Source of the DNA: Candidatus Altarchaeales archaeon
Lineage (GTDB): Archaea > Altiarchaeota > Altiarchaeia > IMC4 > QMZM01
Assembly: GCA_003663115.1 (NCBI GenBank)
Contig: QMZJ01000005.1
Location: 1-18,875, forward strand
Direction: 5' to 3'
DNA length: 18,875 nt
Of this stretch, positions 7,047-12,993 are shown in pieces (position 1 is the stretch's first letter; the number at the start of each line of letters is the position of its first letter). The translations under genes and the position numbers were made by a program. The notes below the pieces were generated by a model. That model was not told the origin of the DNA and made no database searches. It was given only the letters and a program-made list of their open reading frames with translations.

Positions 7047-8522
7047 CTAATCGAGGTGCCTCATTATGAGGTTTATTCCATTTACCAGTGCATCGACGCT
7101 GGCTAAAACTATGTCGCTTCCAGCACCCCGTGCGGTGATAATCCTGTCTCTGGATCTGAGTTTGACCATTACCTCCACAACGGCATCGGTTCCACCACTT
7201 ATGGAGTCAACGTGATATTCAACCAGTTCGAATGGAACTTCTTTAGTGGCGCGTCTTATCGCGTTCATCGCTGCATCCACGGGGCCAGTTCCGGTAGCGG
7301 ATTCTGTAATCTCCCTGCCGTTAATCTTTATCTTTACGGATGCAGTGGGTGTAAACTTATTGCCAGCAACGGCAACCAGCTCTTTCACCTCTATGGCTTT
7401 TTCCACCTCTATTCCAAGGACCGAGTGTGCAATTGCCTCTAAATCGACATTTGTAACCTTTTTACCCTTATCGCCCATGTACTTTACCTGATTGAGGATA
7501 TCCCTCAGCTGTTCATCAGACACCGAGATTTTAAGATCACTTAGCATTTTCAGTATTGCCTTCGTGCCCACGTGTTTTCCGAGAACGAATCTCCTTCTAG
7601 CGCCAACGGACTCTGGCTTTATCGCTTCATAGGTCTCGGGTTTCTTTAAAATCCCATCCACGTGAATTCCAGCCTCGTGAGTAAATGCATTATCCCCAAC
7701 TATGGCCTTGTTCGGGGCAACGGGAATACCACACGATTTCTCCACGAGATCTGAGACGCTAGTTATCTTCTCTGTCTTTATTCCCATATCATAATTGTAT
7801 CCCAGTTTCAGCGCCATTACGACCTCTTCCAAGGATGCATTTCCGGCCCTCTCTCCCAATCCGTTTACGGTAACATCAACGATCGAGGCCCCGGCTCTTA
7901 CAGCGGCTATAGTATTTGCGGTAGCCAATCCAAGGTCATCGTGACAATGAACCCCCAATGGAACCTTCGATTCCCTCGCCAGCTTAGAGAACATCTCATG
8001 GATCCTCTCGGGAAGCATGATACCAACCGTATCTGCGATCGTGAATCTGTCTACTCCATACTGAGTTGCGGATTCAAGAATTTTGGACAGGAATCTAACA
8101 TCTGTTCTAGAGCCGTCTTCGGTGCATAGGTCAACCACTAAACCGTGATCCTTACAGTACTGGATCGCATTTAGCGTTTTCTTTACCAACTCATCCCTCG
8201 TGATGCCAAGTTTGTACTTTATATGAAGATCCGATGTTGGAGCGACCAGAAATATAGAATTCACATCACAGGAAATCGCCGCATCTATATCTCCCCGTAA
8301 AATTCTGGCGTAACTTGAGATCTCAGCCCTTAAACCCTCATCAGCTATCATCTTAATGCCCTCTCTTTCCCCCTCGCTCGTTATGGCCGAACCGGCCTCT
8401 ATGACATCGACACCAAGATCGTCTAATGCCTTTGCTATCCTCAGTTTTTCATCGGGTGTGAAGGAAACACCTGGGGTCTGTTCTCCGTCCCTAAGGGTCG
8501 TATCCAGTATTTTTATCTTCAT
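7047..8522 (-). CDS. cimA: (R)-citramalate synthase-type 2-isopropylmalate/homocitrate synthase family enzyme
   Basis: This acetyl-CoA-dependent aldol condensing enzyme has a DRE-TIM barrel with DTTLRDGEQTPG at 7-18, metal ligands His192 and His194 in GVHCHDDLGLATAN, and the conserved NGLGERAGNASLEEV segment. The C-terminal third (about 365-491) is the LeuA allosteric dimer domain (VSGGTDA-type motif seen as SISGGTDAVVEV), so short AksA-like homocitrate synthases are less likely. The stretch EAGSAITSEGEREGIK (42-57) and the 491-residue length agree with the Methanocaldococcus CimA I remember rather than its LeuA, which favours pyruvate condensation to citramalate for isoleucine synthesis. LeuA remains possible; assignment within this family by sequence is error-prone. 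It leads an operon with the DUF434 protein and the two T2SF proteins. Its TATA-like box lies about 24 bases upstream. Confidence 0.72.
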   Translation of the reverse strand: MKIKILDTTLRDGEQTPGVSFTPDEKLRIAKALDDLGVDVIEAGSAITSEGEREGIKMIADEGLRAEISSYARILRGDIDAAISCDVNSIFLVAPTSDLHIKYKLGITRDELVKKTLNAIQYCKDHGLVVDLCTEDGSRTDVRFLSKILESATQYGVDRFTIADTVGIMLPERIHEMFSKLARESKVPLGVHCHDDLGLATANTIAAVRAGASIVDVTVNGLGERAGNASLEEVVMALKLGYNYDMGIKTEKITSVSDLVEKSCGIPVAPNKAIVGDNAFTHEAGIHVDGILKKPETYEAIKPESVGARRRFVLGKHVGTKAILKMLSDLKISVSDEQLRDILNQVKYMGDKGKKVTNVDLEAIAHSVLGIEVEKAIEVKELVAVAGNKFTPTASVKIKINGREITESATGTGPVDAAMNAIRRATKEVPFELVEYHVDSISGGTDAVVEVMVKLRSRDRIITARGAGSDIVLASVDALVNGINLIMRHLD

Positions 8523-8535
8523 TTCAGATACCTTG

Positions 8536-8554
8536 GTACTATATATTTAAGTAC
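8536..8554 (-). promoter_or_regulatory. Promoter of the cimA-led operon, TATA box inside an inverted repeat
   Basis: ctatatattta (about 8539-8549) is a good archaeal TATA-like box centred about 23-24 bases before the ATG of the CimA-type gene, consistent with a leaderless transcript. It is flanked symmetrically by GTAC at 8536-8539 and GTAC at 8551-8554 with 11 bases between. The outer bases (ctt before, aag after) partly extend the symmetry. A repressor bound here would mask the TATA box. The operator idea is inference. Confidence 0.45.
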
Positions 8555-8787
8555 ATAAGCAAAAATAAACAATAATAAATCGGAAATGTGAAATCCAAAA
8601 GACCGATACGAGGAGATTGGATATGCTTGAGCGGGGAGAGGATAAACTCGATAATAAAGAATTAAAGGCGTGAGAAAGAGGAGAGGTTCTCGAAAAAAAG
8701 CTAATGAAGTTAGAGGCAGGGGAGATGGAACTGGCAAAGAGGTAAGCGAGCTCGAACGCGTAAAGAAAAGGCGACCAACCAATTTTT
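8555..8787. other. Intergenic stretch without an intact gene
   Basis: Short open stretches exist, but none looks like a convincing protein. On the plus strand, ATG at about 8622 gives a 16-codon frame, then a charged 23-residue open stretch (RGEVLEKKLMKLEAGEMELA) ending in TAA, then another frame shift. This may be debris of a charged helical protein. The overlapping frames on the opposite strand are Ser/Phe-rich and low complexity, as expected of antisense shadows. A T tract at 8783-8789 lies at the right end. Confidence 0.4.
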
Positions 8788-8990
8788 TTAATCATCCCCT
8801 TTTTTCATATACATCTCCGCGTCATCGGGAGAAAATGGATAAACTTCTGTTAAGATAGAGAGCCGACTCGGAGGATAACTCACTTAAGGCTTTAAAATCA
8901 TTTGCCAATACCTCGATCTTGCTTCTAACGAGCTTATCCTAGAATTCCTTAGTTCAGATATGGCTCTTGATGTATCTCCATAGCGCCAAG
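8788..8990 (-). pseudogene. Decayed protein-coding remnant ending in a charged C-terminus
   Basis: Reading the minus strand, WFALALWRYIKSHI, then (after in-frame stops) DKLVRSKIEVLANDFKALSE followed by LSSESALYLNRSLSIF, lie in one frame. A 1-base frame shift then leads to SPDDAEMYMKKGDD and a TAA stop at 8788-8790. The helical, alternating-charge character looks like genuine protein sequence, but at least two in-frame stops and one frame shift break it. I do not recognise the family. A small helical toxin-antitoxin or HEPN-like partner would be one guess, unsupported by any motif. Sequencing error could explain one break but hardly three. Confidence 0.4.
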
Positions 8991-9032
8991 GCAAACCATT
9001 CGGTATCCCTTTTCTACTATAACTCCCATATA

Positions 9033-9285
9033 TCACCCTCGCTCTGCGAAGGCAAGGATTACGTCTTCATCTCTAAGTGGGTTCTTGTCCTCATCGAGCA
9101 GGAGAGATCCAGAGTATTGAAAAACCCGTTCAAAATCAACCCAGTAATAGATATTCCCCCTATAGGAAATTTCCGTTATATTTGCAACAACTTCATCGTA
9201 TGCTCCATACCCCTGAGTCTTTTCCTTTATCTCGTCTAAGTCTGCCCCCACCGGGTAAAGGATTTTATCTCATATTTATCTTTAA
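9033..9285 (-). pseudogene. Truncated or frame-shifted ORF of unknown family
   Basis: From a GTG at 9251 an open frame of 72 codons contains GADLDEIKEKTQGYGAYDEV, then ANITEISYRGNIYYWVDFER and YSGSLLLDEDKNPLRDED, ending at 9033. The composition and the hydrophobic/charged alternation look like real protein. A different frame directly upstream reads KLKDKYEIKSF before hitting a stop, so the N-terminus seems lost through a frame shift near 9255. The frame continues after the stop as a 25-codon open stretch (GVIVEKGYRMVCLGAMEIHQ...). The family is not recognised. It may be a small intact gene using the GTG start, but its position beside the remnant at 8788-8990 and the palindrome mosaic favours decay. 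Confidence 0.4.
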
Positions 9286-9328
9286 GCTTTGAATAAATAA
9301 GTGCCCCTCACAGGGTCACTTGGGCGAG

Positions 9329-9388
9329 AGATGAAATGAGGTTGATCAATGAACCCGGGGGTTAGTGAGGGGTTACATAGTCTCTAAT
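9329..9388 (+). repeat. 60-bp direct repeat, left copy
   Basis: Sixty bases beginning agatgaaatgaggttgatca and ending catagtctctaat recur exactly at 9632-9691. Inside lies aacccgggggtt and the arm gtgagggg (9365-9372). Only in this left copy can that arm pair with cccctcac at 9304-9311 just before the repeat. The copy is followed directly by the first hairpin module. Confidence 0.9.
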
Positions 9389-9425
9389 TAAGTGCGCTTG
9401 AGCCCGAAGGGCGAAACGCACCTTT
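9387..9425 (+). repeat. 39-bp repeated hairpin module, left copy
   Basis: attaagtgcgcttgagcccg and the following bases to acgcaccttt are repeated exactly at 9574-9612. The unit folds as a nested hairpin: outer stem gtgcg/cgcac, inner stem gccc/gggc with a gaa loop. Its first two bases overlap the end of the left 60-bp repeat. Confidence 0.85.
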
Positions 9426-9573
9426 GTCGTCCGTTCGAATCAAAGATTCGAGGGACCCAAAACTGCTTTGCAGTTTTGCGGTCGGCAAACTCCGACCAGC
9501 CTTTAATAAAGGCTGGCGAAAGGTGGGGCATTCACTCCGTTCAGCCCCACTGAATACCAATCATGGAATCATT

Positions 9574-9612
9574 ATTAAGTGCGCTTGAGCCCGAAGGGCG
9601 AAACGCACCTTT
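9574..9612 (+). repeat. 39-bp repeated hairpin module, right copy
   Basis: This is an exact copy of 9387-9425. Here it is followed within 4 bases by gtcggg-aaact-ccgac, a one-base variant of the hairpin at 9481-9496. In the left part of the array those two modules are separated by two other palindromes, which shows modular rearrangement. Confidence 0.85.
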
Positions 9613-9631
9613 CTCGTCGGGAAACTCCGAC

Positions 9632-9691
9632 AGATGAAATGAGGTTGATCAATGAACCCGGGGGTTAGTGAGGGGTTACATAGTCTCTAAT
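9632..9691 (+). repeat. 60-bp direct repeat, right copy
   Basis: This is an exact copy of 9329-9388. It starts directly after the hairpin at 9616-9631 and ends one base before the TATA-like element of the surface-protein gene. The repeated sequence therefore sits where upstream promoter elements (BRE or activator sites) of that gene would be. Confidence 0.9.
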
Positions 9692-9701
9692 CTATTTAAA
9701 T
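9692..9701 (+). promoter_or_regulatory. TATA-like box of the surface-protein gene
   Basis: ctatttaaat lies directly after the right 60-bp repeat, centred about 29 bases before the ATG at 9726, the distance expected for a leaderless archaeal start. gtgag immediately before the ATG is too close to act as a Shine-Dalgarno sequence. Confidence 0.5.
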
Positions 9702-9725
9702 CCGGATTCTCATAGATTAAGTGAG

Positions 9726-11195
9726 ATGGATTATGGAAGGTTCTTGACTCTCTGGATGATCATGCTTTTCTTTGCAACCATGACGGATGCTCTATTTATT
9801 AGGGCTATCGATATAAGCCCAGATCCAAGTAGAATCTATATGAATGATGTCATTTTCGTCAATGTTACGCTCAAGGGGAACAGCTGTAACTATGAGATAT
9901 GGTTCTATATCGATAATAAAAATTTTACCTCAAAAAAGCTGTATCATGGAAGAAAGATACTACGTTGTGGCGTAACAGAGGTGAATGACATTGACTGGGA
10001 TCTGAGCAAATATCCCATAGAGCCGGGAACTCACGTTCTCAGGGTGGTGACCATAGACCGTCGAGATGGCGAAATCGATGAAACGATTAAAAAATATATA
10101 CGAATACTGGATGTGAACAGGACAACCACGACAACGACTACTACGAGGAGAACGACTACTACGAGGAGAACGACTACTACAACTACTACAACTACTACAA
10201 CTACTACATTGCCCAGGATTTATCTGGAATATGAAAATGAAGAGTATGGCTTTAGGCTGTCGTATCCGTCCACTTGGGAAAAACGAGAGAAATATAGGGG
10301 TGCTGTGGTGCATTTTTTAACTCCCCTCGAGGGTATCATGGATACGTTCCAAGAAAATGTCGGTATATCCGTTCGGAGTGTGCCGTCAAATATGACACTG
10401 GATGAATTCACAGAATCCTCGATGAATGAGCTTAAAGCACTACCCGATTTAAAACTCTTTGATTCCAAGGATGTCAGACTGGCGGGCCAGGATGCTCATC
10501 AACTGGTTTATGAATTCAGAGAATATCCATACGACCTGAAGGCGTTACAGGATTACACGATAAAGAACAATAACGTTTACATCATTACCTATGTGGCAGA
10601 GGTTGAAAATTATGTTAAATATCTCCCCGATGTCAGGAAAATGGAGGATTCCTTTCAGATTACTACGGTTTCCACTACCACAACTACCACTACCACGACT
10701 ACCACTACCACAACAACTTCTACAACGACTACAACCCTCAGCATATATACCTCATTTATATCGCAATGGGGCACAGTCGTTCTGATATTTATCCTGGCTG
10801 TTGTTATTCTCCTATTTGTTGTGTTAATCCTGAAGAAGAGGTCTAAGAAGAAAAGAACGGGGAAGAAAATTATCAGAAAAGAGCTTCCGAAGGAGGAGGT
10901 ATCCGAGACGCCAAAAGCCGCCGAGATTCCGGAAGAGATCCCCAGAGAAGAAAAACCAGAGAAAGAAAAAGAGGAGAAACCCCCAAGAGAAAAATCAAAG
11001 GAAACTGCCGAGGATGATGAACTGAAGAAACTGGAAGAGGAACTAAAGAGGCTGAAGAAACTGGAAGAGGAACTGGAAGGATTCCCTAGAGAAAAATCAA
11101 AAGAAGAAATGGGGGAAGAATCCATGAGAGAAAAACCCGAGGAAAGTGCGGGGGAGGAACCGAAGAAACTGGAAGAGGAACTGGAAGAAGAATAA
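9726..11195 (+). CDS. Thr-linker cell-surface membrane protein with PsbP/Mog1-like domain
   Basis: This 489-residue modular envelope protein has no recognised name. In order: a hydrophobic signal or anchor at about 6-24; a beta-rich domain at 25-130 with Cys54 and Cys81 as a possible disulfide; a Thr-rich linker with Arg pairs at 132-161; a domain at about 163-311 resembling PsbP/Mog1-like (DUF1795-type) proteins (YGFRLSYPSTWEK, SNMTLDEF, NVYIITYVAEVENY, MEDSFQI); a second Thr-rich linker at 313-337; a membrane helix at about 348-368; a basic stop-transfer (KKRSKKKR); and a Glu/Lys-rich cytoplasmic tail with coiled-coil character and repeated REKSKE/REKPE and KKLEEELE units. The linkers are likely O-glycosylated stalks (inference). 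It could present a ligand-binding domain outside and bind a partner inside. The gene converges on the topo VI operon with a 1-bp gap. Confidence 0.8.
   Translation: MDYGRFLTLWMIMLFFATMTDALFIRAIDISPDPSRIYMNDVIFVNVTLKGNSCNYEIWFYIDNKNFTSKKLYHGRKILRCGVTEVNDIDWDLSKYPIEPGTHVLRVVTIDRRDGEIDETIKKYIRILDVNRTTTTTTTTRRTTTTRRTTTTTTTTTTTTTLPRIYLEYENEEYGFRLSYPSTWEKREKYRGAVVHFLTPLEGIMDTFQENVGISVRSVPSNMTLDEFTESSMNELKALPDLKLFDSKDVRLAGQDAHQLVYEFREYPYDLKALQDYTIKNNNVYIITYVAEVENYVKYLPDVRKMEDSFQITTVSTTTTTTTTTTTTTTTSTTTTTLSIYTSFISQWGTVVLIFILAVVILLFVVLILKKRSKKKRTGKKIIRKELPKEEVSETPKAAEIPEEIPREEKPEKEKEEKPPREKSKETAEDDELKKLEEELKRLKKLEEELEGFPREKSKEEMGEESMREKPEESAGEEPKKLEEELEEE
10119..10208 (+). repeat. Coding microsatellite, Thr linker 1
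   Basis: Two exact 18-bp units (aacgactactacgaggag, 10133-10150 and 10151-10168) are followed by repeated aactactac 9-mers encoding Thr runs. Such tracts slip easily, so linker length probably varies between strains. Confidence 0.75.
10662..10736 (+). repeat. Coding microsatellite, Thr linker 2
   Basis: A run of ACN codons (mostly accactacc/acaacta patterns) encodes about 22 Thr residues broken by Ser. It uses a different codon mix from the first linker, so the two tracts probably expanded independently. Confidence 0.7.
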
Positions 11196-11196
11196 A

Positions 11197-11910
11197 TCAT
11201 ACAATGAACTCATGCTCGATTTCTGTTTTCCTCCCATCTATCTCGACGAATCTCTTTATTATGCCCTTTCTCTTTGAATAAATTCTCGCCAATGCGAGGT
11301 TCTCTCTGTATTCCTCTGGGATGAGGAGCTCTTTTATTATATATCTATGGGAGATTTTGATCTCCTCAAAGTCTTTCACATCTATATCGAAACATATTTC
11401 ATTCATAATCGCATCGGTTAGAGATGTATCAAAGATCGCGGAACAGAAATTCTGGTCGGGTTCGGAGCCCAGCCTCGGCAATCTCTTCTTCGTTTTCAGA
11501 TGTGAATTTTTATCCGATGAGGTCAGATCGAGAAATATATGAGAACCTTTTAGCTCTGAATAAAGCCTTGAGAGGTTCTCGGCTGGAATGGTGCCCTTTA
11601 AATTTAGAGTAAAAAGCCCCTTCTTCCCCGTAGCTTTCTCTATCGGAATCCCAAGCTCTGATAGGAGGCTCTCTATATTGTCCCTTGATATGATATTCCC
11701 GGAGACATTAAGAGCCTTGGACGAATTCTTTGCCAAGATCTCTCCCAAGATATTTACATAGTCGTCAGATGCATTTATTTTTAATCGATTTCCAGAATTC
11801 CTTATCCTTATCACTGGTCCCTCAAATTCCCCGCGACCATATCTCACGAATTTTCTATGGATATACTCCCGGTCCTGATTCCCCCGAAAGATCTCGCGGA
11901 TGAAATGCAT
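11197..11910 (-). CDS. Conserved-looking unknown protein in the topoisomerase VI operon
   Basis: I choose the ATG at 11910 (protein starts MHFIREIFRG, 237 residues). It lies 1 bp after the top6A stop, whereas the longer open frame to 11964 would run back into top6A. The N-terminal segment, with REYIHRKFVRYGRGEFEGP, reads as a compact conserved motif. The middle (about 45-140) shows alternating helix/strand with glycine turns, and the end (ISHRYIIKELLIPEEYRENL...RKGIIKRFVEIDGRKTEIEH) is basic and strand-rich. There is no signal peptide or membrane segment. I recall similar proteins beside top6 genes in other archaea but cannot name a characterised family. Location suggests a link to topo VI, DNA or ribosome biogenesis. 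No catalytic motif is visible. Confidence 0.8.
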   Translation of the reverse strand: MHFIREIFRGNQDREYIHRKFVRYGRGEFEGPVIRIRNSGNRLKINASDDYVNILGEILAKNSSKALNVSGNIISRDNIESLLSELGIPIEKATGKKGLFTLNLKGTIPAENLSRLYSELKGSHIFLDLTSSDKNSHLKTKKRLPRLGSEPDQNFCSAIFDTSLTDAIMNEICFDIDVKDFEEIKISHRYIIKELLIPEEYRENLALARIYSKRKGIIKRFVEIDGRKTEIEHEFIV

Positions 11911-11911
11911 T

Positions 11912-12991
11912 TTAAGGTAGCATCTGCTTTTTTGCGATCTTCTCTGGCAGGTATTCCTCCGCAACGAATTCCAGGGATTTTGAAGCCAGTGCCTGCTGCT
12001 CTATCCTGACGCCCTTTTTCGACATCAGATTGAGCTCCTCTTTCCATTCCTTCCTCTGGAACCACGGGTATTGTAAGAGCTCATTAATCCTCCTTTTGTC
12101 GACGTCCTTTAGCTTTTCCGTGACCTTTTCCATGCCATAGGTATCTATGTCTGTCATCGTCATTCCCACGAGTTTCATCTTTGGCGTTCCCAGCCTCTTG
12201 GACTCATGAGCCAGTGCCATGGAACCCGCCTTCATTACGGAATAGATGTAATAACCCCATGGGTCTCCATCAGTAAATGCAATTACAGGAAGCTTTAATT
12301 CGTGATTTAATCTATGAACTAGCCTTCTGCACCCCCTGGCTGCCTGCCCCTTCGTCGATACCATTATACAATTATTTTTCAGATGATATTTCTCCTCCAC
12401 GAGACGATCGAACATGGCCCCGGTTTCTATTACCAGAACATAGTCTGCCTCCACGTCATGAAACCTGTAGTGCTCAACGATCGATGGAATTGATAGGCCG
12501 GACCTTCCCAGCTTTGAGCAGTCTATAAAGTCCCCAGAATCCTCAATCGTAATCCTCCCTATCAAGGTGCCCTTATCATCCGCCTTCAGATGCAGCTCCT
12601 CTCTGAGAACACCGAGGGCTATCTCCAGATCAACTATCAGGGGATCCGATTCACTCTGATCATCGAACGTGTTTTCCCTTGTACCCGGTATGGTATGCTT
12701 TAACTGGTAATAGAGTTCCCTTATACTCGCCGTTTTGTTCCTCGATACAAACTCTTTGCACTTCGATGCTATCAGAATTGTCTGCATGAATTTCCTCGAG
12801 TGAGCAACATTTAAAAATGATCTGGTTGACATCTTGTCTCCCAGCTCCAGCAGATTTTCCTTTTCATTGAAGTGGATATTTCCGATACTCCTCTGCGGTA
12901 TCCTTATCTTGGGGGATCCGTGCAGCATTATCTCATTCGTTATCTCCCCACCCAGATGCGTTAATTTTGAGATTACCTTCTGTCTTTCCAT
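11912..12991 (-). CDS. top6A: DNA topoisomerase VI subunit A (Spo11-like)
   Basis: This is the DNA-cleaving subunit of the A2B2 type IIB topoisomerase that relaxes and decatenates DNA, homologous to Spo11. The 359-residue length is normal. The 5Y-CAP winged-helix domain carries SIRELYYQLKH, with Tyr94-Tyr95; the second is the expected DNA-linking tyrosine. The Toprim domain has Glu190 (VLVIETGAMFDRL) and the DxD pair Asp242/Asp244 in FTDGDPWGYYIYSV for Mg2+. STKGQAARGCRRLVHRL also matches the family. The ATG lies 2 bp after the top6B stop, giving the usual archaeal B-then-A order and stoichiometric co-expression. No anomalies are seen. Confidence 0.97.
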   Translation of the reverse strand: MERQKVISKLTHLGGEITNEIMLHGSPKIRIPQRSIGNIHFNEKENLLELGDKMSTRSFLNVAHSRKFMQTILIASKCKEFVSRNKTASIRELYYQLKHTIPGTRENTFDDQSESDPLIVDLEIALGVLREELHLKADDKGTLIGRITIEDSGDFIDCSKLGRSGLSIPSIVEHYRFHDVEADYVLVIETGAMFDRLVEEKYHLKNNCIMVSTKGQAARGCRRLVHRLNHELKLPVIAFTDGDPWGYYIYSVMKAGSMALAHESKRLGTPKMKLVGMTMTDIDTYGMEKVTEKLKDVDKRRINELLQYPWFQRKEWKEELNLMSKKGVRIEQQALASKSLEFVAEEYLPEKIAKKQMLP

Positions 12992-12993
12992 CT

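Larger units (their letters stand above)
9301..9691. repeat. Mosaic of GC-rich palindromic hairpins with 60-bp direct repeats near its ends
   Basis: About 390 bp carry at least eight perfect or near-perfect hairpins in a row, clearly more GC-rich than the flanks. In order: 9392-9421 (gtgcg...cgcac with inner gccc-gaa-gggc); 9435-9451 (tcgaatc-aaa-gattcga); 9458-9478 (caaaactgc-ttt-gcagttttg, 9-bp stem); 9480-9497 (ggtcgg-caaact-ccgacc); 9496-9516 (ccagccttt-aat-aaaggctgg, 9-bp stem); 9523-9550 (gtggggc...gccccac); then a second copy of the first hairpin at 9579-9608 and a one-base variant of the fourth at 9616-9631. It has the architecture of REP/BIME-type intergenic mosaics. No protein, tRNA or CRISPR pattern fits. 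Confidence 0.8.

Noticed and set aside
8519..8858. Overlapping open frames of 62-87 codons on both strands
   Set aside because: They are Ser/Phe- or Arg/Lys-biased, overlap each other on opposite strands, run over the cimA promoter and show no recognisable motif; likely chance frames in gene-free DNA.
9329..9388. C/D or H/ACA guide RNA in the 60-bp repeat
   Set aside because: No CUGA D box matches an RUGAUGA C box, and the H/ACA-like fold lacks a two-armed guide pocket before the ACA.
9301..9691. CRISPR array
   Set aside because: Repeats are 60 and 39 bp, occur only twice each, are not evenly spaced and alternate with different palindromes; no cas genes are nearby.
10655..11200. 181-codon minus-strand frame rich in Ser and Val
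   Set aside because: It is the antisense shadow of the Glu/Lys-rich tail and Thr codons of the surface-protein gene.
11911..11964. Extended N-terminus of the topo VI-linked protein
   Set aside because: It would overlap the end of top6A and encodes an Arg/Cys-rich stretch unlike the rest; the ATG at 11910, 1 bp after the top6A stop, fits better.
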